Origin: CAZKTF01 sp964555565
Lineage (GTDB): Bacteria; Planctomycetota; JAJSAM01; JAKLKS01
Length of the DNA: 18,753 nt
Reading direction: 5' to 3'
Assembly (NCBI GenBank): GCA_964555565.1
Contig: CAZKTF010000047.1
Location: 1 to 18,753 of the forward strand
Below the pieces are notes generated by a model, which did not search any database, was not told where the DNA came from, and saw only the letters and a program-made list of their open reading frames with translations. The position numbers were made by a program, and so were the translations under genes. Shown piece by piece: positions 1-7,679 of this stretch; the stretch's first letter is position 1, and every line of letters starts with the position of its first letter.

Positions 1-1
1 G

Positions 2-586
2 GTCATCGGCCACCTCTCCAAGGGCTACCGCCAGCGCGTGGGCCTGGCCGACGTCCTCACCCACGACCCCGAGATCCTCATCCTGGACGAGCCGACGGTG
101 GGCCTGGACCCGAACCAGGTCCGCGAGGTCCGCGACCTCATCAAGGAGCTGGGCCGCGACCGGACGATCCTCTTCTCCACGCACATCATCCCCTGGGTGG
201 AGGAGGTCTGCGGGCGGGCGATCGTGATCGCGCGGGGCCGCGTCGTGGCCGAGGGCGGGATCGCCGAGCTGGCCGGGCGGCTCGCGGGGAGCGCGAAGGT
301 CACCGTGCGCGCCGACCGCGGGTCGCCGGAGGTCCTGGAGGCCCTCCGCGCGGTGCCCGGGGCCCGGGCCATCGAGAACATCTCCCTCGACTCCGGGAGC
401 CATGCGCACGTGCGGTGCCTGCTCGACCGGGAGAAGGTCGAGGAGCTGCGCGCGGCGCTGACGCAGCGGCTGGGGGACGGGCTCCGCGAGTTCGAGGTCC
501 GCGCGCCGCGCCTGGAGGACTACTTCTACGAGGCCACCCGGGGGCTCGGCGGACAGGAGCCCTCGGAGGCGGAGGACGCGGCGTGA
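2..586 (+). CDS. ABC transporter ATP-binding protein, GldA-like (5' end cut by window edge)
   Basis: This is the C-terminal part (194 residues) of an ABC ATPase whose Walker A half lies upstream of the window. The first visible residues carry the signature motif, here LSKGYRQR, followed by Walker B (ILILDE with DE at about 29-30), the D-loop GLDPNQ and the H-loop histidine in FSTHI. The motif order and the LSKGYRQR variant fit ATPases that drive ABC-2 type exporters such as GldA and gliding-associated homologues. A C-terminal regulatory tail of about 100 residues follows and ends with an LEDYF-like stretch typical of this group. The stop codon overlaps the GTG start of the permease (GTGA), so the two are translationally coupled. 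The role is inferred to be powering the GldF/GldG-like membrane partners encoded next; the transported substrate is unknown. A role in gliding motility is not shown by the sequence. Confidence 0.93.
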   Translation, partial: VIGHLSKGYRQRVGLADVLTHDPEILILDEPTVGLDPNQVREVRDLIKELGRDRTILFSTHIIPWVEEVCGRAIVIARGRVVAEGGIAELAGRLAGSAKVTVRADRGSPEVLEALRAVPGARAIENISLDSGSHAHVRCLLDREKVEELRAALTQRLGDGLREFEVRAPRLEDYFYEATRGLGGQEPSEAEDAA

Positions 587-1593
587 ACTACGACCTCCTC
601 CTGGAGGGGGCCGAGGCCCCGGACGGGTTCTGGCTCCGCTACGCGGTGGCGCGCGCGCTGGCCCGCCTGAAGACCTTCGCGATCGTCCTCCTCCTCCCCG
701 TGGCGGCGCTCTCCGGCCTCTACTGGGCCGTGGAGACGACGGAGCGGGGCAAGGACCTGGCCTACGGCGGGCAGGCGGCGCTGGCGACGCTGGCCACCGT
801 GGCGGGGGCGGCCCTCCTCCACGTCTCCGTGGGGGCGCTTCTGGACCTCGTCTGCGAGACGAGCCGGTTCGGGGCCGTCCTGCAGCGCGAGTACCAGGCC
901 TACTTCCACACGCCGGTCCCCTACCTGGTCCTGGTCCTGCTCACCCTGGCCTCGGGGTACCTCTTCTGCATGTCCCTGTTCGCCGATGGGGCCATCTCCT
1001 ACCGGGGCGCGTTCTTCAGCACGGCCTGGTTCCTCGTCTTCCTCGTGCCCATCCTCACGATCCGGACCTTCGCGGAGGAGAAGGCGAGCGGGACCGTCGA
1101 GCCCCTCCTCACGGCCCCGGTGACGGAGGCCCAGGTGGTGGCCGGGAAGTTCACGGGGGCCATGCTGTATTACGTCGTGATGCTGCTGCCGACGCTCAGC
1201 TACTTCGTCATCCTCCGGTTCATCGGGAGGGAGATCGGGAAGCCCGACGCGGGGCCCGTGGTGGCCGGCTACGTCGGGATGCTGCTGTTCGGGGCCTTCC
1301 ACATCGGCATCGGGATCTTCGCCTCGACGCTCACGCAGAACACCATCCTCGGGGCGTTCCTCGCCTTCGTGATGATCCTGTTCTTCTGGATCGTGGGGTC
1401 GATCATGGAGACCAAGACCCTCGTGTCCTCGCCGCTGTGGGCGGAGGCGGGACAGTACCTATCCCCGATCGACCACCTGTTCCCGTTCCTGAAGGGCCTC
1501 CTGCCCCCGATGGACGTCATCTACTTCCTCTCCTTCATCCTGTTCTTCCTGTTCCTCAGCGTCCGGACGATCGAGTACCGGAAGTGGAGGTAG
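583..1593 (+). CDS. ABC-2 type permease, GldF-like, with extra N-terminal membrane segments
   Basis: This is an integral membrane permease of 336 residues. The GTG start at 583 overlaps the ATPase stop; the frame is open further upstream, but that stretch lies inside the ATPase gene and is not membrane-like. From about residue 108 the protein is a six-helix ABC-2/GldF permease, with the conserved cytoplasmic stretch RTFAEEKASGTVEPLLTAPV (161-180) followed by VVAGKF, as in GldF and ABC transporter permeases of this class. Before it lie about 105 residues with two more hydrophobic segments (about 31-50 and 65-90), which make the protein clearly longer than the roughly 240-residue GldF family norm. 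It ends in a hydrophobic helix and a basic tail. The gap to the next gene is four bases, and GGAGG just before its stop serves the next start. Assignment to the family is firm; substrate and physiological role are unknown. Confidence 0.9.
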   Translation: MNYDLLLEGAEAPDGFWLRYAVARALARLKTFAIVLLLPVAALSGLYWAVETTERGKDLAYGGQAALATLATVAGAALLHVSVGALLDLVCETSRFGAVLQREYQAYFHTPVPYLVLVLLTLASGYLFCMSLFADGAISYRGAFFSTAWFLVFLVPILTIRTFAEEKASGTVEPLLTAPVTEAQVVAGKFTGAMLYYVVMLLPTLSYFVILRFIGREIGKPDAGPVVAGYVGMLLFGAFHIGIGIFASTLTQNTILGAFLAFVMILFFWIVGSIMETKTLVSSPLWAEAGQYLSPIDHLFPFLKGLLPPMDVIYFLSFILFFLFLSVRTIEYRKWR

Positions 1594-1597
1594 CCGC

Positions 1598-3739
1598 GTG
1601 AACGAGGGGACCGTCCCCGACCCCGCCCCGGGCGCGCCGGGGGAGGGGCTCCCCGTTCCCGGGGCGGAGGAGGCCCCCGGGGAGGCGGGACCGCGGCGGT
1701 CCCCCGCCCTGGGCCGTTCCCAGGGATGGGTCCCGGCCGCCGTGGTCGCCGGGGTGGTCCTCCTCCTCGAGGGCTTCATCGTCGGGAAGATCGCCCCCTC
1801 GCCGGACGCCATGGGGATGGAGCCGGACGGGTCGCTCCTGCCGGGCCCGGGGGGGGCGGGGACGATCGTGTCCACGATCTCCCAGCTCTCCATCGTCTTC
1901 GGCCTCCTGGGGCTCCTCGCCGGCTTCTTCGCCCACCTCTGCTCGAAGGTGGACCTCGCGTCGGCCTTCGAGTCGTTCTTCCTGAGCCTCATCGGGCTCG
2001 TCAGCTACGGGCTCGGCTGGTACGTGCTGTTCTCCTGCGTCACGGGGGCGGCCGGCGACCTGTTCTTCATCAGGAAGGTCGAGGCCCTCCAGGGACTCGG
2101 GGCGCGGGGCCAGACCGCCGTCGCCGCCGGGGCGCTGGTGGTCCTCGTCGCGCTCTTCGTCGTGGCCTTCCTCTGGTCGGCGCGGATCGCGTGGCCCCAC
2201 TTCCGGGCGGGAGTGGCGCTCAACGTCTTCGCCATGCTCCACCTGGTGGTGCTGCTGCTCGGCGTCGTGAGCGCGCTCAACGTGAAGTTCAGTGCGCGCT
2301 ACCTGGGCAGCGGGCTGGACCTCACGGAGACCCGCGAGTTCTCGCTCTCCGACCCGACGCGCGAGGAGCTCGGGCGGGTGGAGGGGGAGCTCCGCGTCCT
2401 CCTCCTCAACCTCGGCGCGGGGGGCGGGACGGACCGGGAGATCGCGGGCAGGGTCCGGGACCTGCTCCGGGAGTACGAGGCCAACTGTCCCGCCATGCGC
2501 TACCGGGAGCTCGACCCGTTCCGGCGGCAGGAGGAGGCGGACCAGGCGCTCCGGGAGATCGGGGCGGACCGGGCGACGCTGCGCGACATGGTCACCCCGG
2601 ACGACCCCTGCGACGTGCTTCTCCTCGCCTACCGGCCCCAGCGGGGGGACCGCGGCCCGGCCCGCACGAAGTGGCTCCGGCTGGACGAGGAGTTCATGGG
2701 CAGCTCGTCCCTGGGGACCCGGCGCTTCAAGGGCGAGACGATCCTCACGAGCGCCATCCGCGAGGTCGTCCACGTCCAGCGTCGCGTCTACGTGGTCCAG
2801 GGACACGGGGAGCTGGCGCCGGCGGGGGGCGGGGGCGGCTCGCTCGGGGACGCGGTGGAGGCGCTCCGGCGGGACAACCTGCTCGTCGAGACGCTCGACC
2901 TCCCGCGGGCGCTGGGGGTCCCCGAGGACGCGGACGTCCTCCTGGTCCCGGGCCCGCGGGCCCCGTTCCAGCCCGCCGAGGCCGAGGCCCTGCGCAGGCA
3001 CCTCCTGCGGGGGCGGTCCGTCGTGCTCCTCCTCGACGTCGCCGGCCCCGACGCGAGGGCCACGGGCCTCGAGGACCTGCTGGCCTCCTACGGGGTTTCC
3101 CCGCGGCTGGACCACCAGGTCGTCTCCTACTTCGGCCAGAGGACCGCCCTCGGGGACCAGGTGGCGCCCGTCCCCTTCGTCCGGTCCGGCCGGGCGGAGT
3201 TCGGCCGGCACCCGATCACGGCGGCGCTGGAGCGCAGGAACTCCGAGGTGAACCTCAACGAGGTCGCCCCGGTGTTCCGCGCCGAGACCCCGCCCGAGGG
3301 GGTGGAGGCGAAGGAGCTGCTCTACGCCGTGCGCGAGGTCTACGGCTACAAGCCCTTCGCCGCGCGCCTCTCCCCGGGCCGGGACATGAACCGCCCCGCC
3401 CCCGGGGACATCGTGGACCGGCGCATCCCCGTCGGCGTGGCCGCCGAGCGGAAGGTGGCGGGCACCGAGGGGGGAGGGAGGCTCGTCGTCCTCGGCGACG
3501 CCGACTTCGCCACCGACCGCGTCGCCCGGGCGTACCCCCTGAACCTGACGCTCCTCGGGAACGCCGTCACCTGGGCGATCCGGCGCGAGGTGGTCGCCAT
3601 CGACCCCAAGACCGTGGAGACGGAGAAGGTGGCGCTCCGGGCCGTGGACCGCGAACTGGCCTTCTGGACCGCCGTCGCCGGGATCCCCCTCATCACGCTG
3701 GGGGTGGCCGTCGGGGTCTGGTGGGCGCGGCGGAGGTAG
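1598..3739 (+). CDS. GldG-family ABC transporter auxiliary protein with polytopic N-terminus
   Basis: A membrane protein of 713 residues that starts at GTG 1598, with GGAGG at 1586-1590. After a Pro/Gly/Glu-rich N-terminus there are about five hydrophobic segments (roughly 45-64, 90-112, 124-146, 174-194 and 206-228). Next comes the GldG/ABC_transp_aux region, beginning with the typical DLTETREFSLSDPTREEL (241-258), where family members have hyDLTe..ysLs. A Rossmann-like part contains YVVQGHGE (398-405), and the family's late GDADFATD motif is at 633-640. A single C-terminal helix (about 688-709) with a RRR end anchors the protein. Canonical GldG has far fewer N-terminal helices, so this is an expanded form. 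It is predicted to sit mainly outside the membrane, bound to the ABC permease. The downstream DUF4340 gene follows after six bases and is likely co-expressed. Confidence 0.9.
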   Translation: MNEGTVPDPAPGAPGEGLPVPGAEEAPGEAGPRRSPALGRSQGWVPAAVVAGVVLLLEGFIVGKIAPSPDAMGMEPDGSLLPGPGGAGTIVSTISQLSIVFGLLGLLAGFFAHLCSKVDLASAFESFFLSLIGLVSYGLGWYVLFSCVTGAAGDLFFIRKVEALQGLGARGQTAVAAGALVVLVALFVVAFLWSARIAWPHFRAGVALNVFAMLHLVVLLLGVVSALNVKFSARYLGSGLDLTETREFSLSDPTREELGRVEGELRVLLLNLGAGGGTDREIAGRVRDLLREYEANCPAMRYRELDPFRRQEEADQALREIGADRATLRDMVTPDDPCDVLLLAYRPQRGDRGPARTKWLRLDEEFMGSSSLGTRRFKGETILTSAIREVVHVQRRVYVVQGHGELAPAGGGGGSLGDAVEALRRDNLLVETLDLPRALGVPEDADVLLVPGPRAPFQPAEAEALRRHLLRGRSVVLLLDVAGPDARATGLEDLLASYGVSPRLDHQVVSYFGQRTALGDQVAPVPFVRSGRAEFGRHPITAALERRNSEVNLNEVAPVFRAETPPEGVEAKELLYAVREVYGYKPFAARLSPGRDMNRPAPGDIVDRRIPVGVAAERKVAGTEGGGRLVVLGDADFATDRVARAYPLNLTLLGNAVTWAIRREVVAIDPKTVETEKVALRAVDRELAFWTAVAGIPLITLGVAVGVWWARRR

Positions 3740-3745
3740 CGGGCC

Positions 3746-5629
3746 TTGTCGAAGTGGACCACGATCGTCCTGGCCGTCCTGCTCGGGGGGGCGCTCTTCG
3801 CCCTCGTCCTCCTCCAGGACGTCCCGCCGACCCCCTCGGACGTCCCGGCGGCCCTGCTGGACTTCCGGCCCGCGGAGGTGGAGGGCGCGGAGCTGAAGGG
3901 GGCCGCGGGCTCGGCCACCCTCGCCCGCGACGCGAAGGACCGCGAGCGCTGGCGGGTCAGGGTCAAGGGGGCCATGGTCCGCGCGAACTCCACGACGGTC
4001 GAGGAGCTCCTCAACGAACTCTCGCGCCTGAAGCCGCGGCAGGTGTTCAAGGCCCGGGACGTCAAGACCGGGGAGCGGGAGCGGTGGACGCTCGCCAAAC
4101 CGTCGCACGAGGCGAAGCTGGCCCTCCCGGGGCGGACGCTCCGCGCCGCCTTCGGGGCGCAGACGCTCGACGGCGTCAACTCCTACGCCGAGCGCGAGGC
4201 CGGGGGAGACGTCTTCATCGTCCCGACGACCGCCATGCAGGCCATCGACCGGGCCACGGTCGAGGGGGCGCTGCGGGAGAGGAAGCCCGCGGGCTTCGGC
4301 TCCTACGAGGCCCAGGGGATCGAGCTCGCGCGCAAGGACGGCTCCCGGTTCGTCGCCGAGAAGGGGACCGCCTACGCCTGGGAGGTGACCGCGCCCTACA
4401 AGGGGCACGCGGACCCGGTGAGGATGGAGGAGTTCCTCGGGCGGGTCCTGGGGATCGAGGTCCAGGACTTCGAGGAGGACGGGGCGCCGGACCTGGACCG
4501 CTACGGCCTCCGCGAGCCCTCGCTCACGATCTCCGTCCGGCGCCAGGGCCGCGAGGGCCCCCTCGTCCTCCGCATCGGGAACGACGTGCCGGACCGGCCG
4601 CGCACCTGGTTCTCGGAGGAGGGGGAGCCCTCGGTCTACTCCTGCTCGCGGCCGACGGCGGACGCCCTGCGGGCCTTCGACCCCGCCTCCCTCCGCGACT
4701 CCAACTGCCTCCGGCTCGGCTACGCGCGCCTGGACTCCATGGAGTTCTCCCACGCCGGGGTCTCCTGGACCCTCCGCCGCAACGTGGACAAGTGGGAGAT
4801 CGAGAAGCCCGAGCGCGGTCCCGCGGAGCCGGACAGCGTGGAGGCCCTCCTCGAGGTGCTCCGGAACCTCCAGGTGGAGTCCTTCCTCGACGCGGAGGAG
4901 CCGTCGGCCCACGGGATCCCGAACGTCCCCGACGCACCGGGGAGGCTCGTGCTCACCGGGACCGGCGCGAACGGGAACCGCAACCTCGTGCTGGGGCGCC
5001 CCCGGGAGGACGGCCTCCTCGCGGCCTGCCTCGACGGGAACAAGCCGGTCATGCTCCTCAAGTCCGGGATCCTCGACCGCCTCCGGAAGGGCTGGCTCGA
5101 GTTCAAGTCCCGCGAGGTGCTCAAGGTCGAGCTGGCGGAGGTCCGCGGCCTCTCCCGGAGGACCGGGGCGGGCGAGGAGTCGTTCCTCCGGGCGGAGGGG
5201 ACCTGGCGGCAGGCCCCGGGCGGGCCCGAGCCGGACGGCGAGAGGCTCACCATGGCCCTCAGCCGGGTCCTCACCGTCCGGGCGGACGGCTTCGTCGAGA
5301 AGACCAAGGGCGACCTCGACCGGTACGGCCTGGGGGAGGCCCCCGCGGGCGGGGCGATCACCCTCGTGCTCCGGAAGGAGGGGGAGGCGAAGGACCGCAC
5401 CGCCACCCTCGTCATCGGGGCCGAGGTCCCGGGCTCCCCGGGGGACCGGTACGCCCGGCTCGCGGACGGGGAGTTCGTCTTCCGCCTCGCGAGCCGCGGC
5501 GTGAGGGGCTCCGAGGTGCAGGAGTTCCTCGCGCCCCTCCTCGGGCCCCTGGCGAAGGCCCCGGGCGGGAACAGGCCGGACGCGCCGAAGGAGCCCCCGC
5601 CGCCGCCGAAGGACGACGGGCCGCGGTAG
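3746..5629 (+). CDS. DUF4340 domain-containing membrane-anchored protein
   Basis: This protein has 627 residues and starts at TTG 3746, nine bases after the GGAGG that overlaps the end of the GldG-like gene. It has one N-terminal membrane helix (about 5-23) with a short cytoplasmic end, so the bulk is predicted to be outside the membrane. The rest is repetitive in the DUF4340 manner. DLDRYGL occurs twice (249-255 and 523-529), each copy followed by a strand-rich stretch ending in LRIGNDVP or LVIGAEVP. Related units appear around 110-170 (WTLAKP, FGAQT) and 395-440 (LVLGRP). The C-terminus is a Pro/Lys-rich tail. DUF4340 proteins are often found next to GldF/GldG-like ABC modules, as here, and probably work with them at the envelope. 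No catalytic residue is recognisable and the biochemical role is unknown. Confidence 0.88.
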   Translation: MSKWTTIVLAVLLGGALFALVLLQDVPPTPSDVPAALLDFRPAEVEGAELKGAAGSATLARDAKDRERWRVRVKGAMVRANSTTVEELLNELSRLKPRQVFKARDVKTGERERWTLAKPSHEAKLALPGRTLRAAFGAQTLDGVNSYAEREAGGDVFIVPTTAMQAIDRATVEGALRERKPAGFGSYEAQGIELARKDGSRFVAEKGTAYAWEVTAPYKGHADPVRMEEFLGRVLGIEVQDFEEDGAPDLDRYGLREPSLTISVRRQGREGPLVLRIGNDVPDRPRTWFSEEGEPSVYSCSRPTADALRAFDPASLRDSNCLRLGYARLDSMEFSHAGVSWTLRRNVDKWEIEKPERGPAEPDSVEALLEVLRNLQVESFLDAEEPSAHGIPNVPDAPGRLVLTGTGANGNRNLVLGRPREDGLLAACLDGNKPVMLLKSGILDRLRKGWLEFKSREVLKVELAEVRGLSRRTGAGEESFLRAEGTWRQAPGGPEPDGERLTMALSRVLTVRADGFVEKTKGDLDRYGLGEAPAGGAITLVLRKEGEAKDRTATLVIGAEVPGSPGDRYARLADGEFVFRLASRGVRGSEVQEFLAPLLGPLAKAPGGNRPDAPKEPPPPPKDDGPR

Positions 5630-5650
5630 GGGCCGGGCGAAGCCCGGCCC
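5630..5650 (+). terminator. GC-rich hairpin just after the DUF4340 stop
   Basis: A perfect 9-bp stem (GGGCCGGGC, 5630-5638, with GCCCGGCCC, 5642-5650) closes a GAA loop and starts at the base after the stop codon. No T-tract follows, so it is not a standard intrinsic terminator. It may still mark the end of the ABC operon, protect its 3' end, or act with Rho. Confidence 0.5.
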
Positions 5651-5706
5651 GGCCGTCGCCCGGACCCCCCGGCGCGTCCCTGGTCCTCGTCGCGGGCCCC
5701 AAATCG

Positions 5707-5735
5707 TTGATCCTGCCGCGGGGGCGGGATAGGGT
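5707..5735 (+). promoter_or_regulatory. Candidate sigma70-type promoter for the MaoC/FabG operon
   Basis: TTGATC (5707-5712) and TAGGGT (5730-5735) are separated by 17 bases, in the only spacer between the ABC module and the MaoC gene. The predicted start of transcription is about 20-25 bases before the ATG at 5766. The region resembles the promoter at 16873-16901 in the same register, including CGGCCCTTC just downstream of the -10. Confidence 0.5.
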
Positions 5736-5765
5736 GCGGCCCTTCCCCGGGCGAGGGACCCACGG

Positions 5766-6227
5766 ATGGGCTACCGGCTTCGCGGCCTCCCCTTCGAGCA
5801 GTGGGAACCCGGCGCGGAGTTCGTAACCGCGGGGCGAACGATCACCGAGGCGGACGTCGCCTCCTTCGCCGCCCTCTCGGGGGACTGGAACCCCCTCCAC
5901 ACCGACGACGAGTTCGCGAAGACGACCCCCTTCGGGGCGCGGATCGCCCACGGGATGCTCACGGCCATCGTCGCCACGGGGCTCGTGAACGCCCAGGGGT
6001 GGTTCGAGGGGACCACGATCGCGCTGATGGAGCAGACCTTCCGGTACCGCGGCCCCGTGAAGTTCGGGGACACGGTCCACGTGGTCCTGAAGGTGGCGGA
6101 GAAGAAGACGACCGGCAAGCCCGACCGCGGGGTCGTGGCCTGCGACGTGAACGTGGTCAACCAGCGGGGCGAGACCGTCCTCGAGAGCCGCTGGACCTGC
6201 ATGATGAAGAGGAGCGCGCCCGCATGA
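5766..6227 (+). CDS. MaoC-type hot-dog dehydratase/hydratase
   Basis: A 153-residue single hot-dog domain, the usual length for stand-alone MaoC-like (R)-specific enoyl-CoA hydratases. The active-site signature is present: FAALSGDWNPLHTDDEFA (34-51) with the Asp40 and His45 pair, then FGARIAHGML. The C-terminal half has the expected strand pattern (FRYRGPVKFGDTV). The enzyme is expected to add water reversibly to a trans-2-enoyl thioester, giving a 3-hydroxyacyl thioester. Its stop overlaps the ATG of the FabG-like reductase (ATGA), which interconverts the 3-hydroxy and 3-oxo forms, so the pair covers consecutive steps of fatty-acid or polyhydroxyalkanoate-type metabolism. Whether the carrier is CoA or ACP cannot be told. 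GCGAGGG upstream serves as ribosome binding site. Confidence 0.9.
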   Translation: MGYRLRGLPFEQWEPGAEFVTAGRTITEADVASFAALSGDWNPLHTDDEFAKTTPFGARIAHGMLTAIVATGLVNAQGWFEGTTIALMEQTFRYRGPVKFGDTVHVVLKVAEKKTTGKPDRGVVACDVNVVNQRGETVLESRWTCMMKRSAPA

Positions 6228-6967
6228 GGTTCAAGGACAGGGTCGCGATCGTTACCGGCGGGGGGAGCGGGATCGGGGCCGCCACGGCGCGCCGCCTGTC
6301 CGCGGAGGGCGCGGCCGTGATCGTGGCCGACGCCAACGAGGCCGGGGCGGCGAAGGTCGCCGGCGCCATCGAGGCCGCGGGCGGTCGCGCCCAGGCACTG
6401 GCCTGCGACGTGAGCCGCAAGGCCGACGCCCAGGCGGCCGTGGAGCGCGCGCTCAAGACCTGGGGGCGGCTCGACGTCCTCGTGAACAACGCCGGGATCA
6501 CCCGGGACGCCACGGTGAAGAAGTTGACCGAGGAGCAGTGGGACACGGTCCTGGCGGTGAACCTCAAGGGGACCTTCCTCTGCTGCCAGGCGGCGATGAT
6601 CCCGATGATGGAGCGCAACTACGGCCGGATCGTGAACACCGCGTCCATCGCGGTCCTCGGGAACTTCGGCCAGGCCAACTACGCCGCGTCCAAGGCGGGG
6701 GTCATCGGGCTCACCCGCACGCTCGCCCTGGAGCTGGCGCGCTACCAGGTCACCGTGAACTGCGTGGCGCCGGGCGCCACCGACACGCCGATGTTCGCCG
6801 GGGTCCCTGAGGAGGTGAAGCAGAAGGTCGTCGGCGGCATCCCGCTCCGGCGGATGGCGAAGCCCGAGGAGATCGCCGCGCTCCACGCCTTCCTCGCGAG
6901 CGACGAGGCGGCCTACATCACGGGGCAGGTCGTGTTCTGCGACGGGGGTTCCAGCGTCGGGGCCTGA
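6224..6967 (+). CDS. fabG: SDR-family 3-oxoacyl-[ACP]/acetoacetyl-CoA reductase, FabG-like
   Basis: A short-chain dehydrogenase/reductase of 247 residues, the normal FabG length. It has the nucleotide-binding TGGGSGIG (11-18), NNAG (88-91), and a full catalytic tetrad: Asn113 in AVNLKG, Ser141 in TASIAV, Tyr153 and Lys157 in YAASK. The C-terminal PGATDTPM and the ITGQVVFCDGG end are typical of FabG/PhaB-type enzymes. It should reduce 3-oxoacyl thioesters with NAD(P)H. The ATG at 6224 overlaps the MaoC stop by four bases; the frame is open far upstream only as a shadow of MaoC. The family and fold are certain, but the exact substrate is not, since SDRs with this signature also serve as other alcohol dehydrogenases. 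The symbol is family-level. Confidence 0.9.
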   Translation: MRFKDRVAIVTGGGSGIGAATARRLSAEGAAVIVADANEAGAAKVAGAIEAAGGRAQALACDVSRKADAQAAVERALKTWGRLDVLVNNAGITRDATVKKLTEEQWDTVLAVNLKGTFLCCQAAMIPMMERNYGRIVNTASIAVLGNFGQANYAASKAGVIGLTRTLALELARYQVTVNCVAPGATDTPMFAGVPEEVKQKVVGGIPLRRMAKPEEIAALHAFLASDEAAYITGQVVFCDGGSSVGA

Positions 6968-6974
6968 CCTCGCC

Positions 6975-7679
6975 CTGCGCTGGCTGGGCCACGCGACGGT
7001 CCTCCTCCCGGGGCCGCCGGTCGTCTACGTGGACCCCTGGAGGCTCGCGGGGCGCCGGGGGCTCCCGCCCGCCGACCTCGTCCTCGTCACCCACGCCCAC
7101 TTCGACCACGCGTCGCCCGAGGACGCGGCCCGGGTCTCGAGGCCCGGGACCGTGGTGGCGGGCCTCGCGGCGGCGATCGCCGGCCTCCCCGGCCGCCTGG
7201 TCCCCCTGGAGGAGGGGCGGCGCGTGCGCCTGGCCGGCGTGGAGGTCCTGGCCGTCCCGGCCCGGGACCGGCCCGGCGGGTTCCACCCGCCCGGGGAGGG
7301 GCTCGGGTTCCTGGTGGAGGGCGCCGGGCCGCGCCTCCTCCACGCCGGGGACACCGCCGTGCCGCCCCCGCCCCTCGACCCGCCCCCGGAGGTGATCGCG
7401 CTCCCCGTGTGCGGCGGGACCGTGTTCGATGCCGACGGCGCCGCCGCGGCCGCCGCCGCCTCGGGCGCGCGCGTCGCGCTCCCCCTCCACTGGGGGGACC
7501 TCCAGGGCGGCTGGACGGACGCCGAGCGCTTCCGGGCCGTCCTCGCGCGGCTCGCCCCGTCGATGGTCGTGCTGCTCGAGAGCGCCGCCGGGGGCGGCGC
7601 GGCCGCGCGAAACCCGCGGGCGGCTGCTAGGATGCGCGCCCAGGAAGGAGGCGCCGGATGCTCGCCGAAGCGATCATGA
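6975..7679 (+). CDS. Metallo-beta-lactamase-fold hydrolase (UlaG-like), probable CTG start
   Basis: This is a small MBL-fold protein of 234 residues if read from CTG 6975. The opening LRWLGHATVLL matches the conserved N-terminal strand and GHAT motif of the UlaG/Lactamase_B_3 group. The metal site follows as THAHFDH (39-45), then an HAGDT aspartate and a late LPLHWGD histidine. The first in-frame GTG (7029) would remove the GHAT motif and first strand, and I see no ATG, GTG or TTG in frame between the reductase stop and that point, so a CTG start or a start inside fabG is needed. The end overlaps the first 22 bases of the CBS gene, and the Arg/Ala-rich tail lies over that gene's promoter and ribosome binding site. 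It probably hydrolyses an ester or phosphoester; the substrate is unknown and a link to MaoC/FabG is only positional. Confidence 0.82.
   Translation: MRWLGHATVLLPGPPVVYVDPWRLAGRRGLPPADLVLVTHAHFDHASPEDAARVSRPGTVVAGLAAAIAGLPGRLVPLEEGRRVRLAGVEVLAVPARDRPGGFHPPGEGLGFLVEGAGPRLLHAGDTAVPPPPLDPPPEVIALPVCGGTVFDADGAAAAAAASGARVALPLHWGDLQGGWTDAERFRAVLARLAPSMVVLLESAAGGGAAARNPRAAARMRAQEGGAGCSPKRS
7625..7633 (+). promoter_or_regulatory. Possible extended -10 promoter for the CBS gene
   Basis: TGCTAGGAT fits an extended -10 element (TGn plus TAGGAT) about 25 bases before the ATG at 7658. No convincing -35 lies upstream. It sits inside the end of the MBL gene, so the CBS gene could also simply be co-transcribed. 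A strong ribosome binding site, AGGAAGGAGG, follows just before the start. Confidence 0.3.

Noticed and set aside
415..582. N-terminal extension of the permease frame upstream of 583
   Set aside because: This stretch overlaps the ATPase coding sequence, gives Arg/Gly-rich junk, and GTG 583 offers a clean four-base overlap start.
1556..5826. Very long open frames on both strands (over 1000 codons) across the ABC module
   Set aside because: They are shadows of the real genes, caused by extreme GC at third codon positions; the translations are low-complexity Arg/Gly/Pro-rich and match no family, while the overlapping frames encode clear GldG and DUF4340 proteins.
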